Counted from the first letter of the stretch, positions 1 through 7,626 are shown. The stretch: DNA of 29,853 nucleotides from JAKAXG01 sp035702985 (GCA_035702985.1 DASSZD010000004.1:1-29853), one strand, 5' to 3'. Translations and numbers: made by a program. Notes: generated from the letters alone by a model not told the origin.

Positions 1-361
1 CTACCCCGGCCCGGCGCATGCGGGCATGCCAGCGCTCCACGTCCGCCACCCCAAGGCGCGACACCGGCACGGAGGCGATGGAGTCGGCCAGAACCTTGCG
101 GACCCGGCCCTCCTGGTCCCGGCGGGACGACTCGGCCCAGATCTCCTGGTTGACCTCCACCCACGCATTCAGGACGTCGGCGACGCTCCGGCCCGCGGCG
201 TGGGTCGCCGGACGGCTGTCGAAGGAAGCGGCGAGCCGCATGGCGTCCCGCTTGGTGCCCCTGACGGTCCGGCTGGTCTGGACCGGCCGACCGGACTCGT
301 CCCGGCCGGTGAACACCCGGACCTCCCACACCCCCGGTCTGCGCTCGCGGATGGTCGCCAC
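1..361 (-). CDS. Tyrosine-type site-specific integrase, N-terminal part (cut by window edge)
   Basis: About 120 residues are visible, read leftwards from a GTG at 361-359. The first ~45 residues (starting MATIRERRPGVWEVRVFTG, then a GRPVQTSRTVRGTKRDA stretch) match the AP2-like arm-DNA-binding domain of phage and actinobacterial integrative-element integrases. Residues ~58-120 (SVADVLNAWVEVNQEIW to DVERWHARMRRAG) match the SAM-like core-binding domain. The catalytic domain with its R-H-R-Y residues would lie beyond the left edge and cannot be judged. The family cuts and rejoins DNA at attachment sites to integrate or excise a mobile element. The gene is on the same strand as the upstream acyl-CoA dehydrogenase but separated from it by about 120 bp holding short repeats, so it is probably transcribed separately. 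The GTG start is favoured because a TAGGGT hexamer lies 8 nt upstream. Whether the gene is intact is unknown. Confidence 0.8.
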   Translation of the reverse strand, partial: MATIRERRPGVWEVRVFTGRDESGRPVQTSRTVRGTKRDAMRLAASFDSRPATHAAGRSVADVLNAWVEVNQEIWAESSRRDQEGRVRKVLADSIASVPVSRLGVADVERWHARMRRAGV

Positions 362-369
362 GAACCCCA

Positions 370-375
370 ACCCTA
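370..375 (-). promoter_or_regulatory. Predicted -10 of the integrase (near-leaderless)
   Basis: On the minus strand TAGGGT (TANNNT consensus) lies 8 nt before the GTG start at 361. It overlaps the first of three TAGGG motifs, so a protein bound there would block transcription. Inferred from sequence only. Confidence 0.4.
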
Positions 376-399
376 CCTTCTGTAGGGATCAGTAGGGAT
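371..399. repeat. Three GTAGGG motifs upstream of the integrase
   Basis: CCCTAC (371-376) forms an inverted repeat with GTAGGG (382-387) across a 5-nt loop. GTAGGGAT then occurs as a direct repeat at 382-389 and 392-399, spaced 10 bp, about one helical turn. Evenly phased short repeats beside an integrase start are typical of arm-type sites for the integrase itself or of sites for a repressor or excisionase. A small inverted repeat CGGGT-GTT-ACCCG follows at 405-417. Nothing else is recognisable between 400 and the dehydrogenase stop at 483, and no tRNA is present there. Confidence 0.5.
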
Positions 400-482
400 G
401 AATTCGGGTGTTACCCGCTAGCAACTCCGACGTCCAGGAGATGGACGCTGAGCCGATCAGGACGTAAAAGTGCTGGTCATCA

Positions 483-1700
483 CTACTGGATGTGCATGCC
501 CGAGATGGCCCGGGCGATGACCAGCTGCTGGATCTCGCTGGTGCCCTCGAAGATGGTGAAGATCTTGGCGTCGCGGTGCCAGCGCTCCACCGGGTGCTCC
601 CGGACGTAGCCGGAGCCGCCCAGGATCTGGATGGCGTCGTCGGTGACCTTGACCGCCGTCTCACCCGCGAACAGCTTCGACTGGGACCCCTCGGCGGCCT
701 CGTAGCCGGCGCCGCTGGCCCCCCGCCACGAGGCGTTCCACACCAGCAGCCGGGCCGCGTCGGTCATCATGCGCATGTTGGCCAGCTTGAAGGCGATGGC
801 CTGGTTCTCGATGATGGCCCGGCCGAACTGCTTGCGCTCCTTGGCGTACTCGAGGGCGTACTCGTAGGCGGCCCGGGCGATGCCCACCGCCTGGGCCCCC
901 ACCGCCGGGCGGGTCTTCTCGAAGGTGGCCATGGCCGCCTGGGTGCGCTGGCCGGTGCGGCCCTCCCGGGCCCGGGCCATCCGCTCGTCCAGCTTGTCCT
1001 TGCCGCCCAGCAGGTTGCGCCCCGGGACCCGCACGTCGTCGAAGATGACCTCGGCGGTGTGGGACGCCCGGATGCCCATCTTCTTGAACTTCTGCCCCAT
1101 CGACACTCCGGGGGTGTCGGGGCCCACCACGAAGCTGGCCTGGCCCCGGCCCTTCAGGTCGGGGTCGACCGAGGCCACCACCACGTGGATGTCGGCGATA
1201 CCGCCGTTGGTGATCCAGGTCTTGGTCCCGTTGATCACCCACTCGTCCCTGGCCTGGTCGTACACGGCCCGGGTCCGCATCGAGCTCACGTCCGAGCCGG
1301 CGTCGGGCTCCGACACGCAGAAGGCGGCCAGCGCCACCTTGTCCGGGGTGCCGAAGCACCGGGGCAGCCACTCGCCGATCTGCTCGGGGGTCCCGTTGGC
1401 GAAGATCCCGGCCACCCCCAGGGTGGTGCCGAAGATGGCCAGGCCGATGCCGGCGTCCCCCCAGGCCATCTCCTCCATGACCATGGGCACGGAGATGCCG
1501 GTGGGGTCGGCGAACATGTTCGCCACGAAGTCGAGAGAGTAGAGACCTACCTTGGCCGCCTCCTCAATGATCGGCCAAGGGGTCTCTTCCCTCTCGTCCC
1601 AGTCGTGGGCTGCCGGCCGCACCACCGTCTCGGCGAAGTCGTGCACCCACTTCTGGAGCTGCTGCTGGTCCTCGTTGAGACCGTTGAAAAAATCGGGCAT
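483..1700 (-). CDS. Acyl-CoA dehydrogenase family protein
   Basis: A 405-residue FAD-dependent dehydrogenase that should introduce the alpha,beta double bond into an acyl-CoA, passing electrons to ETF; cytoplasmic. The whole fold is present. The N-terminal helical domain runs from MPDFFNGLNEDQQQ. The FAD/substrate segment AFCVSEPDAGSD and the WITNG motif lie in the middle. The C-terminal helical domain includes YAKERKQFGRAI and the QILGGSGYVREHPVERWHRDAKI signature region. FEGTSEIQ near the end provides the expected catalytic glutamate (about residue 385). Length is normal. The ATG at 1700 was chosen because homology begins there; the open frame upstream is not conserved-looking. It has its own promoter with a palindromic operator (1740-1783). 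Together with the thioesterase and MaoC hydratase nearby it suggests fatty-acid or branched-acid turnover; chain-length preference cannot be read from sequence. Confidence 0.92.
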   Translation of the reverse strand: MPDFFNGLNEDQQQLQKWVHDFAETVVRPAAHDWDEREETPWPIIEEAAKVGLYSLDFVANMFADPTGISVPMVMEEMAWGDAGIGLAIFGTTLGVAGIFANGTPEQIGEWLPRCFGTPDKVALAAFCVSEPDAGSDVSSMRTRAVYDQARDEWVINGTKTWITNGGIADIHVVVASVDPDLKGRGQASFVVGPDTPGVSMGQKFKKMGIRASHTAEVIFDDVRVPGRNLLGGKDKLDERMARAREGRTGQRTQAAMATFEKTRPAVGAQAVGIARAAYEYALEYAKERKQFGRAIIENQAIAFKLANMRMMTDAARLLVWNASWRGASGAGYEAAEGSQSKLFAGETAVKVTDDAIQILGGSGYVREHPVERWHRDAKIFTIFEGTSEIQQLVIARAISGMHIQ

Positions 1701-1739
1701 GTCTGCGGCTGACCCCTCTGTCCATCGGGAGACCGGATT

Positions 1740-1755
1740 GTTACCGAAGGGTAAC
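1740..1755. promoter_or_regulatory. Palindromic operator before the acyl-CoA dehydrogenase
   Basis: GTTACC-GAAG-GGTAAC is a perfect inverted repeat with 6-bp arms. It overlaps the end of the predicted -10 (1753-1758) and the expected transcription start, 40-55 bp before the ATG. Position and symmetry fit a dimeric repressor, and acyl-CoA-responsive TetR- or FadR-type regulators commonly control such genes, but no regulator gene is adjacent and the regulator is unknown. Confidence 0.5.
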
Positions 1756-1783
1756 ATACCCGGGCGGCCGGAGAACATGTCAA
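1753..1783 (-). promoter_or_regulatory. Sigma70-type promoter for the acyl-CoA dehydrogenase
   Basis: On the minus strand a perfect TTGACA (1783-1778) is followed after 19 nt by TATGTT (1758-1753). The spacing is slightly long, but both hexamers are good and stand out in this GC-rich DNA. Transcription would start near 1746, inside the operator palindrome, giving a leader of about 45 nt. Confidence 0.55.
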
Positions 1784-1804
1784 TCCGCGACCGGAATTTC
1801 CGGA

Positions 1805-2602
1805 TCAGTCCCGGGTCAGGACCATGGCCAGCTGCCGCGACAGCGCCACGCACCTCCCCTCGCTGTCCCACAGCTCGCCGTCCTCCTCCAGCAGGCCGTC
1901 CACCAGCACCCTGGTCTTGAACGTGCCCAGCAGCCACCCGGGGGCGGGCCGGGCCCGCAGGTGCACCGTCAGCTCGATGGTGGGGACCCACCCGCTGGCC
2001 ACCGCCCCCAGCAGGGTGGGCGGGAAGGCGTCGGCGAACGCCACCGCTGACAGCCCGGTCGGTTCGGCCCCGTCGTTGAAACGGATCCACCCGGTGATCT
2101 CGAAGGGGTCCCCTTCACCGGGCCGCCCCCACGGGCTGTCGGGCGGCAGGCGCAGGTCGAACCGGTTCATGGCTTCGGGCACCGGGCGGCCGGCCCGGCG
2201 GGTCAGCTCCTGCAGGCTGGTGCAGTCATCCGGCGGGGGGATGTCCGGCGGCCGGGCGCTGATCCTGGTCGGCCCCTTGCGTTCGTCCAGGTCGCCGAAG
2301 GCGCCCACCACCCGGACCCTCTCCCGGCCGGACTGGAGGACCTCGGCCATGGCGGTCACGAAGCTGCGGCCCGGTTTGATGATCCGGGTGGCGATCTCCA
2401 CCTCCCCCGCCGCGGGTGGGGACAGGTAGTGGGCGGTCACCGTGACCGGGTCCGGCCGGCCGGTCTCCTCCACCAGGGCCCGCACGGCGATGGCCAGCAG
2501 GTAACCCCCGTTGGGGTTGTTACCGATGTTCCAGCGGGGGTTCAGGTCGGCCACCCAGGCGTCCCCGCGGCGGCGTACCGCCGTGTCGGTGTCGAAACTC
2601 AC
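1805..2602 (-). CDS. TesB-like acyl-CoA thioesterase family protein
   Basis: A 265-residue protein resembling the double-hotdog acyl-CoA thioesterases (TesB-like/4HBT_3 group), which hydrolyse acyl-CoA to free acid and CoA. The first hotdog includes WNIGNNPNGGYLLAIAVRAL and the HYLSPPAAGEVEI strand. The second contains the DAFPPTLLGAV segment and the WVPTIELTVHLRARPAPGWL strand, followed by DGELWDSEGRCVALSRQLA. The GTG at 2602 (VSFDTDTAV) is preferred. A TTG at 2635 would add 11 residues, and neither has a clear ribosome binding site. It lies 71 bp downstream of cysS on the same strand and may be cotranscribed with it. The dehydrogenase follows after 104 bp with its own promoter. Substrate unknown; family assignment fairly sure. 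Confidence 0.8.
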   Translation of the reverse strand: MSFDTDTAVRRRGDAWVADLNPRWNIGNNPNGGYLLAIAVRALVEETGRPDPVTVTAHYLSPPAAGEVEIATRIIKPGRSFVTAMAEVLQSGRERVRVVGAFGDLDERKGPTRISARPPDIPPPDDCTSLQELTRRAGRPVPEAMNRFDLRLPPDSPWGRPGEGDPFEITGWIRFNDGAEPTGLSAVAFADAFPPTLLGAVASGWVPTIELTVHLRARPAPGWLLGTFKTRVLVDGLLEEDGELWDSEGRCVALSRQLAMVLTRD

Positions 2603-2673
2603 GCCGACACTCTTGCGCCCGGCGCCGGCGCGCAACGAATCCGGGCCGAGCCGGGACCGCGGGCAGGTCGCCG

Positions 2674-4020
2674 CTACCGGATGGTGGTGCCCTGCGGGGT
2701 GTCCTCCACCGTCCAGCCGTCGGCCTGCAGCTCGGCCCGCAGGGCGTCGGCCCGGGCCCAGTCCCTGGCCGCCCGGGCCGCGTCGCGTTCCCGGGCCTTG
2801 GCCAGCGCCTCGGCCGGGACGGCCGCCACCTGGTCGCGTAGGGGCAGGCCCAGGGCCCGTTCGAAGATCTCGAACACGGCCGCCGCCCGGGCCCGCCCGG
2901 CGTCACCCCCCGCGGCGCGGGCCTCCTTGACCAGGTCGAAGCCGAGGGCCACCGCCGCCGGGGTGTCCAGGTCGTCGTCCATCAGGACGCGGAAGCGCTC
3001 CAACACCTCCCGGTCGGGGGCGGCGCCGCGGGCGGCGGCGAACTCCCGGGCGAAGGTGTCCAGCCGGTCCACCCCCGCCGCCGCGGCGGCCATGGTGGTC
3101 GGGCCCACGGTCATGGGCCGGCGGTAGTGGGATTGGAGGACCTGCAGCCGGAACGCCCTCGGGTCGTAGGCGTCGAGGAGCTCCAGGAGGGAGACGGTGT
3201 TGCCCACCGACTTGCTCATTTTTTCCCCACCCTCGTCGACGATCATCCCGTTGTGGGCCCACCGCCGGGCGAACCGCCTGCCCACCGCCAGGGCCTGGGC
3301 CCGCTCGTTCTCGTGGTGGGGGAACGCCAGGTCCAGCCCGCCGGTGTGCAGGTCGAAGTCCTCCCCCAGCAGGTCCAGGGACATCACCACGCACTCGGTG
3401 TGCCAGCCCGGCCGGCCCGGACCCCACGGCGACGGCCAGCTGGGTTCGCCCGGCTTGGCCAGCTTCCACAGCACGAAGTCGATCGGGGACCGCTTGCCGG
3501 CCTCCTCCGCCGCCTCCACCCGGGCGCCGGCCCGCAGCGAGTCGATGGTCTGGCGGGCCAGCAGCCCGTAGCCGTCCACGCTCTCCGCCGAGAAGTACAC
3601 CCCGTCACCGCCGACGTAGGCGTGGCCGGAGCCGATCAGGGCGCCGATCAGGTCGACCATCCTCCCGACGTAGTCGGTGGCGTGGGGGGTGTCGGTCGGC
3701 CGCTCCACCCCGAGGCGTTCCATGGTCGCCCACCACACCTTCTCGTAGTGGGCCGCCACCTCCTCGGTGCCCCGGTGCTCGACGGCGGCCCGGGCGATGA
3801 TCTTGTCCTCGATGTCGGTGACATTCGACACGAACCGGACCTCGAGGCCGGTCCAGCTCAGGTAGCGGCGCAGGATGTCCCACACCACGGTGAAACGGCC
3901 GTGGCCGATGTGCGGCTCCCCCGACACCGTAGGCCCGCACACGTACACCGATAACCGTCCGGGCTGGCGCGGCTCCAGCGGGGCGACCGTTCCCAACGCG
4001 GTGTCGTACAGGCGCAGCAC
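2674..4020 (-). CDS. cysS: Cysteinyl-tRNA synthetase
   Basis: A class I synthetase of 448 residues that charges tRNA-Cys. The ATP-binding HIGH motif is at residues 37-40 (GEPHIGHGRF) and KMSKS at 267-271 (GEKMSKSVGN). The four zinc ligands that select cysteine are in place: C28 (VYVCGP), C210 (GWHTECVVMS), and H235 and E239 in FPHHENER. The C-terminus ends in DGWTVEDTPQGTTIR, typical of CysS. The FPHHENE motif and full length argue against MshC, the mycothiol paralogue. Start is GTG at 4020 (MLRLYDTALG), the family's usual N-terminus. The valS ATG is only 20 bp away on the other strand. A TACGGT hexamer 6 nt before the GTG suggests leaderless transcription. Confidence 0.96.
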   Translation of the reverse strand: MLRLYDTALGTVAPLEPRQPGRLSVYVCGPTVSGEPHIGHGRFTVVWDILRRYLSWTGLEVRFVSNVTDIEDKIIARAAVEHRGTEEVAAHYEKVWWATMERLGVERPTDTPHATDYVGRMVDLIGALIGSGHAYVGGDGVYFSAESVDGYGLLARQTIDSLRAGARVEAAEEAGKRSPIDFVLWKLAKPGEPSWPSPWGPGRPGWHTECVVMSLDLLGEDFDLHTGGLDLAFPHHENERAQALAVGRRFARRWAHNGMIVDEGGEKMSKSVGNTVSLLELLDAYDPRAFRLQVLQSHYRRPMTVGPTTMAAAAAGVDRLDTFAREFAAARGAAPDREVLERFRVLMDDDLDTPAAVALGFDLVKEARAAGGDAGRARAAAVFEIFERALGLPLRDQVAAVPAEALAKARERDAARAARDWARADALRAELQADGWTVEDTPQGTTIR

Positions 4021-4025
4021 GCAAG

Positions 4026-4032
4026 TACCGTA
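4026..4032. promoter_or_regulatory. Shared symmetric -10 for cysS and valS
   Basis: The 7-bp TACCGTA reads as a TANNNT hexamer on both strands: TACGGT on minus (4032-4027), 6 nt before the cysS GTG, and TACCGT on plus (4026-4031), 9 nt before the valS ATG. Only 20 bp separate the two start codons, so both promoters must use overlapping DNA. Divergent transcription from symmetric -10 elements is a known bacterial phenomenon; its use here is inferred. Confidence 0.5.
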
Positions 4033-4040
4033 CAGGGATC

Positions 4041-6710
4041 ATGTCGACGACCGTTCCGGATAAGCCGACCCTCGACGGCCTCGAGGAGAGGTGGGGCCAG
4101 AGGTGGGAGGAGGTGGGCACCTACCGCTTCGACCGCAGCGCCGAACGGGACCGGGTGTACTCCATCGACACCCCCCCGCCGACGGTGTCCGGATCGCTGC
4201 ACGTGGGCCACGTGTTCTCCTACACCCACACCGACACCATGGCCCGCTACAAGCGGATGCGGGGCTTCTCGGTCTTCTATCCCATGGGCTGGGACGACAA
4301 CGGTCTGGCCACCGAGCGGCGGGTCCAGAACTACTACGGGGTCCGCTGCGACCCGTCCCTGCCCTACGACCCGGCGTTCCAGCCGCCGGCCGAGGGGGGC
4401 CTGGGCAAGGGCCAGCAGGCGGTGTCGTGCTCGCGGCCGAACTTCGTCGAGCTGTGCGAGCGGCTGGTGCAGCAGGACGAGAAGGTGTTCGAGGCCCTGT
4501 TCCGCCGGCTGGGCCTGTCGGTGGACTGGGCCCAGCACTACACCACCATCGCCGACGCCGCCCGGCGGGCGTCCCAGCGGGGGTTCCTGCGGCTGCTGGC
4601 CCGGGGCCAGGCGTACACCGCCGAGGCGCCCACCCTGTGGGACGTGGACTTCCGCACCGCGGTGGCCCAGGCCGAGCTGGAGGACCGGGAGCGGGAGGGG
4701 GCGTACCACCAGCTGGTCTTTCACGGCCCGGACGGGTCGGACGTCCTGATCGACACCACCCGCCCGGAGCTGCTGGCCGCCTGCGTGGCGGTGGTGGCCC
4801 ACCCCGACGACGACCGGTTCAAGCCGCTGTTCGGCCGCACCGTCACCACCCCGGTGTTCGGGGTGGCCGTGCCCGTCCTGCCCCACCATCTGGCCCAGCC
4901 CGACAAGGGCACCGGCATGGCCATGGTCTGCACCTTCGGGGATGTCACCGACGTGATCTGGTGGCGGGAGCTGGGGCTGCCGGTGCGGGCCATCGTCGGG
5001 CGCGACGGCCGGCTGCTCGGCGCCGCCCCCGAGGGGCTGTCCGCCGAGGCGGCCGACCTCTACACCTCGGAGCTGGCCGGCCTCACCGCCAGACAGGCGC
5101 AGGCCAAGATGGTGGAGCTGCTGGTGGCCTCGGGCGAGATGCGGGGCGAGCCGCGCCCGGTCCGCCACGCCGTCAAGTTCTACGAGAAGGGGGACCGGCC
5201 GCTGGAGATCGTCACCAGCCGGCAGTGGTTCTTCCGCACGGTGGAGCACTCCGCCGACCTGCTGGCCCGGGGCCGGGAGCTGCAGTGGCATCCGCCGTAC
5301 ATGGCCGCCCGTTTCGCCCACTGGGTGGAGGGCCTGGCCGGCGACTGGCTGATCAGCCGGCAGCGGTTCTTCGGGGTGCCGTTCCCGGTGTGGTACCGCC
5401 TGTCGGAGGACGGTGAGCCGGACTACTCGGATCCGTTGTTGCCGGCGGAGACGGACCTGCCGGTGGACCCCTCCACCGACCGCCCGGCCGGTTACGAGGA
5501 GTCCCAGCGGGACCAGCCCGGCGGTTTCACCGCCGATCCCGATGTGATGGACACCTGGGCCACGTCGTCGCTCACCCCCCAGATCGCCGGCCGGTGGGAG
5601 GACGACCCGGACCTGTACCGCCGGGTGTTCCCCATGGACCTGCGGCCCCAGGCCCACGACATCATCCGGACCTGGCTGTTCGCCACGGTGGTGCGCAGCC
5701 ATCTGGAGTTCGACTCCCTGCCGTGGCGGAACGCCGCCATCTCCGGGTGGATCCTGGACCCGGACCGCAAGAAGATGTCCAAGTCCAAGGGCAACGTGGT
5801 CACCCCCATGGACCTGCTGGAGAAGTACGGCTCCGACGCCATCCGCTACTGGGCGGCCAGCGCCCGGCCCGGCACCGACACCGCCTTCGACGAGGGCCAG
5901 ATGAAGATCGGCCGCAAGCTGGCCATCAAGATCCTCAACGTGTCCCGCTTCGTCCTGGCCGCCGGGGAGCTGGATGGGGGCGCCGGCGGCCGGGACGGTG
6001 ACGGTGACGGTGACGGTGGCGCCGGCGGGGCCGGTGGCGCCGGCGGGGCCGGTGGCGCCGGTGGCGCCGGTGACGAGTCCGGGTCGGTCCCGCCGTCCGA
6101 GCCGCTCGATGTGGCCCTGATGTCGTCGCTGGCCTCCCTGGTCGCCGACGTCACCGCCGCGTTCGAGGGTTACGACTACGCCCGGGCCCTCGAACGGACC
6201 GAGGCGTTCTTCTGGGAGTTCTGCGACGACTACGTGGAGCTGGTCAAGAACCGGGCCTACGGCACCCTGGGGGAGGACCGGGCCGCCTCGGCCCGGTCGG
6301 CGCTGCGCACCGCCCTGTCCACCCTCCTGCGGCTGTTCGCCCCCACCCTGCCGTTCGTCACCGAGGAGGTGTGGTCCTGGTGGCAGGACGGTTCGGTCCA
6401 CCAGGCCGGGTGGCCGGCCCCTCCCGGAGCCGGCGCCGCTCTGGCCGGCGGTGAGCCCGGCGCGGACATCCTGCCCGCCGCCCGGCGGGTGCTGGCCGAG
6501 ATCCGCCGGGCCAAGACCGAGGCCGGGGTGTCGCTGCGGGCCCCGGTGGCCAAGATGGTGGTCAGCGCCCCGGCCGCCGTCGCGGCGGTCCTGGCGGCGG
6601 CCGCCGACGACCTGCGCCAGGCCGGATCGATCGAGGACCTGCAGCTGGTCACCTCCGCCCGGGAAGGCGGCGTCGACGACATCTCCGTCGAGGAGATCGT
6701 CCTGGCGTAG
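4041..6710 (+). CDS. valS: Valyl-tRNA synthetase, archaeal-type
   Basis: An 889-residue class I synthetase. The HIGH equivalent is HVGH at 54-57 in PPPTVSGSLHVGH, and KMSKS is at 578-582. The motif PMGWDDNGLATERRVQ replaces the bacterial GTDHAGIATQ, and DVMDTWATSSLTPQI replaces the bacterial DTWYSSALWP-type motif. Both are hallmarks of archaeal-type ValRS, also seen in some bacteria such as Rickettsia. The protein ends at VEEIVLA without the C-terminal coiled-coil arm of E. coli-type ValRS. A Gly/Ala/Asp-rich stretch (about residues 643-680), encoded by tandem DNA repeats, lies between the catalytic core and the anticodon-binding domain (FEGYDYARALERTEAFFWEFCDDYVELVKNR region). The start ATG has only a weak AGGGA 4 nt upstream. 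It is the only valS in view; whether it is the sole copy is unknown. Confidence 0.93.
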   Translation: MSTTVPDKPTLDGLEERWGQRWEEVGTYRFDRSAERDRVYSIDTPPPTVSGSLHVGHVFSYTHTDTMARYKRMRGFSVFYPMGWDDNGLATERRVQNYYGVRCDPSLPYDPAFQPPAEGGLGKGQQAVSCSRPNFVELCERLVQQDEKVFEALFRRLGLSVDWAQHYTTIADAARRASQRGFLRLLARGQAYTAEAPTLWDVDFRTAVAQAELEDREREGAYHQLVFHGPDGSDVLIDTTRPELLAACVAVVAHPDDDRFKPLFGRTVTTPVFGVAVPVLPHHLAQPDKGTGMAMVCTFGDVTDVIWWRELGLPVRAIVGRDGRLLGAAPEGLSAEAADLYTSELAGLTARQAQAKMVELLVASGEMRGEPRPVRHAVKFYEKGDRPLEIVTSRQWFFRTVEHSADLLARGRELQWHPPYMAARFAHWVEGLAGDWLISRQRFFGVPFPVWYRLSEDGEPDYSDPLLPAETDLPVDPSTDRPAGYEESQRDQPGGFTADPDVMDTWATSSLTPQIAGRWEDDPDLYRRVFPMDLRPQAHDIIRTWLFATVVRSHLEFDSLPWRNAAISGWILDPDRKKMSKSKGNVVTPMDLLEKYGSDAIRYWAASARPGTDTAFDEGQMKIGRKLAIKILNVSRFVLAAGELDGGAGGRDGDGDGDGGAGGAGGAGGAGGAGGAGDESGSVPPSEPLDVALMSSLASLVADVTAAFEGYDYARALERTEAFFWEFCDDYVELVKNRAYGTLGEDRAASARSALRTALSTLLRLFAPTLPFVTEEVWSWWQDGSVHQAGWPAPPGAGAALAGGEPGADILPAARRVLAEIRRAKTEAGVSLRAPVAKMVVSAPAAVAAVLAAAADDLRQAGSIEDLQLVTSAREGGVDDISVEEIVLA
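5994..6071 (+). repeat. In-frame tandem repeats inside valS
   Basis: Four copies of GACGGT (5994-6017) are followed by two perfect copies of an 18-bp unit (6018-6035, 6036-6053) and two copies of GGCGCCGGT (6054-6071). All units are multiples of 3 bp and keep the frame, encoding (DG)n then GAG-type repeats. Slippage would change linker length without breaking the gene. Confidence 0.9.
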
Positions 6711-6762
6711 ACCCCGGCGGCCCCCTGGCGTTTCTTCCGAGCGGCCGGCCACCGGCATCATT

Positions 6763-6768
6763 TAGTGT
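6763..6768 (+). promoter_or_regulatory. Predicted leaderless -10 of the MaoC hydratase gene
   Basis: TAGTGT followed by exactly 6 nt (CAGGCC) and the ATG at 6775. No ribosome binding site is present. This is the standard geometry of a leaderless actinobacterial promoter. Confidence 0.5.
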
Positions 6769-6774
6769 CAGGCC

Positions 6775-7626
6775 ATGCCCATCAATCCTGATGCCGCCGG
6801 CTTCTCCAGCGAGCCGCGCCAGTCGTCCTGGGACTCGAAGGACTGCCTCCTGTACGCCCTCGGCGTCGGGGCGGGAGCCACCGATCCCACCGGTTTCGAA
6901 CTGGAGTTCACCACCGAGAACAGCCAGGACGTCACCCAGCGGGTCCTGCCCACCTTCCCGGTCGTGGTCGCCGGCGGCCACGGGGCCTTCGCCAAGCTGG
7001 GCGACTTCAACCCGGCCATGCTGGTGCACGGCGAGCAGTCGGTGACGCTGCACGCTCCCCTGCCCGTGGTCGGCACGGTCAGTGCCGTCACCACCATCAC
7101 CGGCGTCTACGACAAGGGCTCGGGCGCCGTGGTGGCCCCCGAAACGGTGGCCACCGACACCGCCTCCGGGCAGGCGATCTACACCACCACCAGCTCGGCG
7201 TTCATCCGGGGCGAGGGGGGATTCGGCGGTGACCGGGGCCCGTCGGGGACCGTGCAGTTCCCCGAGCGGGAGCCCGACCACCGGGTCACCTACGCCACCC
7301 GGCCGGACCAGGCCCTCCTGTACCGGCTGTCCGGGGACCGCAACCCCCTCCACTCCGACCCGAAGTTCGCTGCCCTGGGCGGCTTCGACAAGCCCATCCT
7401 GCACGGGCTCTGCACGTTCGGCTTCACCGGCCGCGCTCTCCTGCACACCCTGTGCGGATCCGACCCCGACCGGTTCGTGTCCATGTCGGCGCGGTTCTCG
7501 AAGCCGGTCTTCCCCGGGCAAGAGCTGACGGTCTCCATGTGGGTGGAGGGCGACGGCCGGGCGTTGTTCCGGACCTCCACCGACGCCGGCGTGGTCATCG
7601 ACGCCGGCCAGTTGTCCTTCAGGTAG
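6775..7626 (+). CDS. MaoC-family (R)-specific enoyl-CoA hydratase
   Basis: A 283-residue double-hotdog protein of the hydratase-2/MaoC type, which hydrates 2-enoyl-CoA to (3R)-hydroxyacyl-CoA or runs the reverse dehydration; cytoplasmic. The hydratase-2 signature is clear at about residues 183-200 (YRLSGDRNPLHSDPKFAA), supplying catalytic D188 and H193 with N190. The conserved KPILHGLCTFGFTGRALL segment follows. The N-terminal half (FELEFTTENSQDVTQRVLPTFPVV) is the second, non-catalytic hotdog, as in eukaryotic MFE-2-like hydratases. It stands alone between valS (64 bp upstream, own predicted promoter) and a convergent gene. It may serve beta-oxidation, PHA precursor supply or side-chain degradation; the sequence does not decide. 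Downstream lies the duplicated hairpin element. Confidence 0.9.
   Translation: MPINPDAAGFSSEPRQSSWDSKDCLLYALGVGAGATDPTGFELEFTTENSQDVTQRVLPTFPVVVAGGHGAFAKLGDFNPAMLVHGEQSVTLHAPLPVVGTVSAVTTITGVYDKGSGAVVAPETVATDTASGQAIYTTTSSAFIRGEGGFGGDRGPSGTVQFPEREPDHRVTYATRPDQALLYRLSGDRNPLHSDPKFAALGGFDKPILHGLCTFGFTGRALLHTLCGSDPDRFVSMSARFSKPVFPGQELTVSMWVEGDGRALFRTSTDAGVVIDAGQLSFR

Noticed and set aside
362..482. tRNA gene or tRNA 3-prime end as attachment site
   Set aside because: No T-loop or cloverleaf-like sequence is present in this gap.
1701..2090. N-terminal extension of the acyl-CoA dehydrogenase up to 2090
   Set aside because: It would cover the promoter and operator and the end of the thioesterase gene, and has no similarity to the family; the ATG at 1700 fits the normal length.
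2500..2524. GGTAAC and GTTACC half-sites in the thioesterase gene as a second operator
   Set aside because: They fall in codons of the conserved NNPNGGYLL segment, with 13 nt between the half-sites, unlike the 4-nt spacing of the promoter palindrome.
2674..4020. Mycothiol ligase MshC instead of CysS
   Set aside because: FPHHENE, the extended C-terminal domain and the DTPQGT ending are CysS features.
3858..6761. Very long open antisense frames, for example opposite valS and opposite 14736-18758
   Set aside because: They lie opposite genes with full catalytic motifs, show no recognisable domains, and are expected in DNA with this GC content where stop codons are rare.
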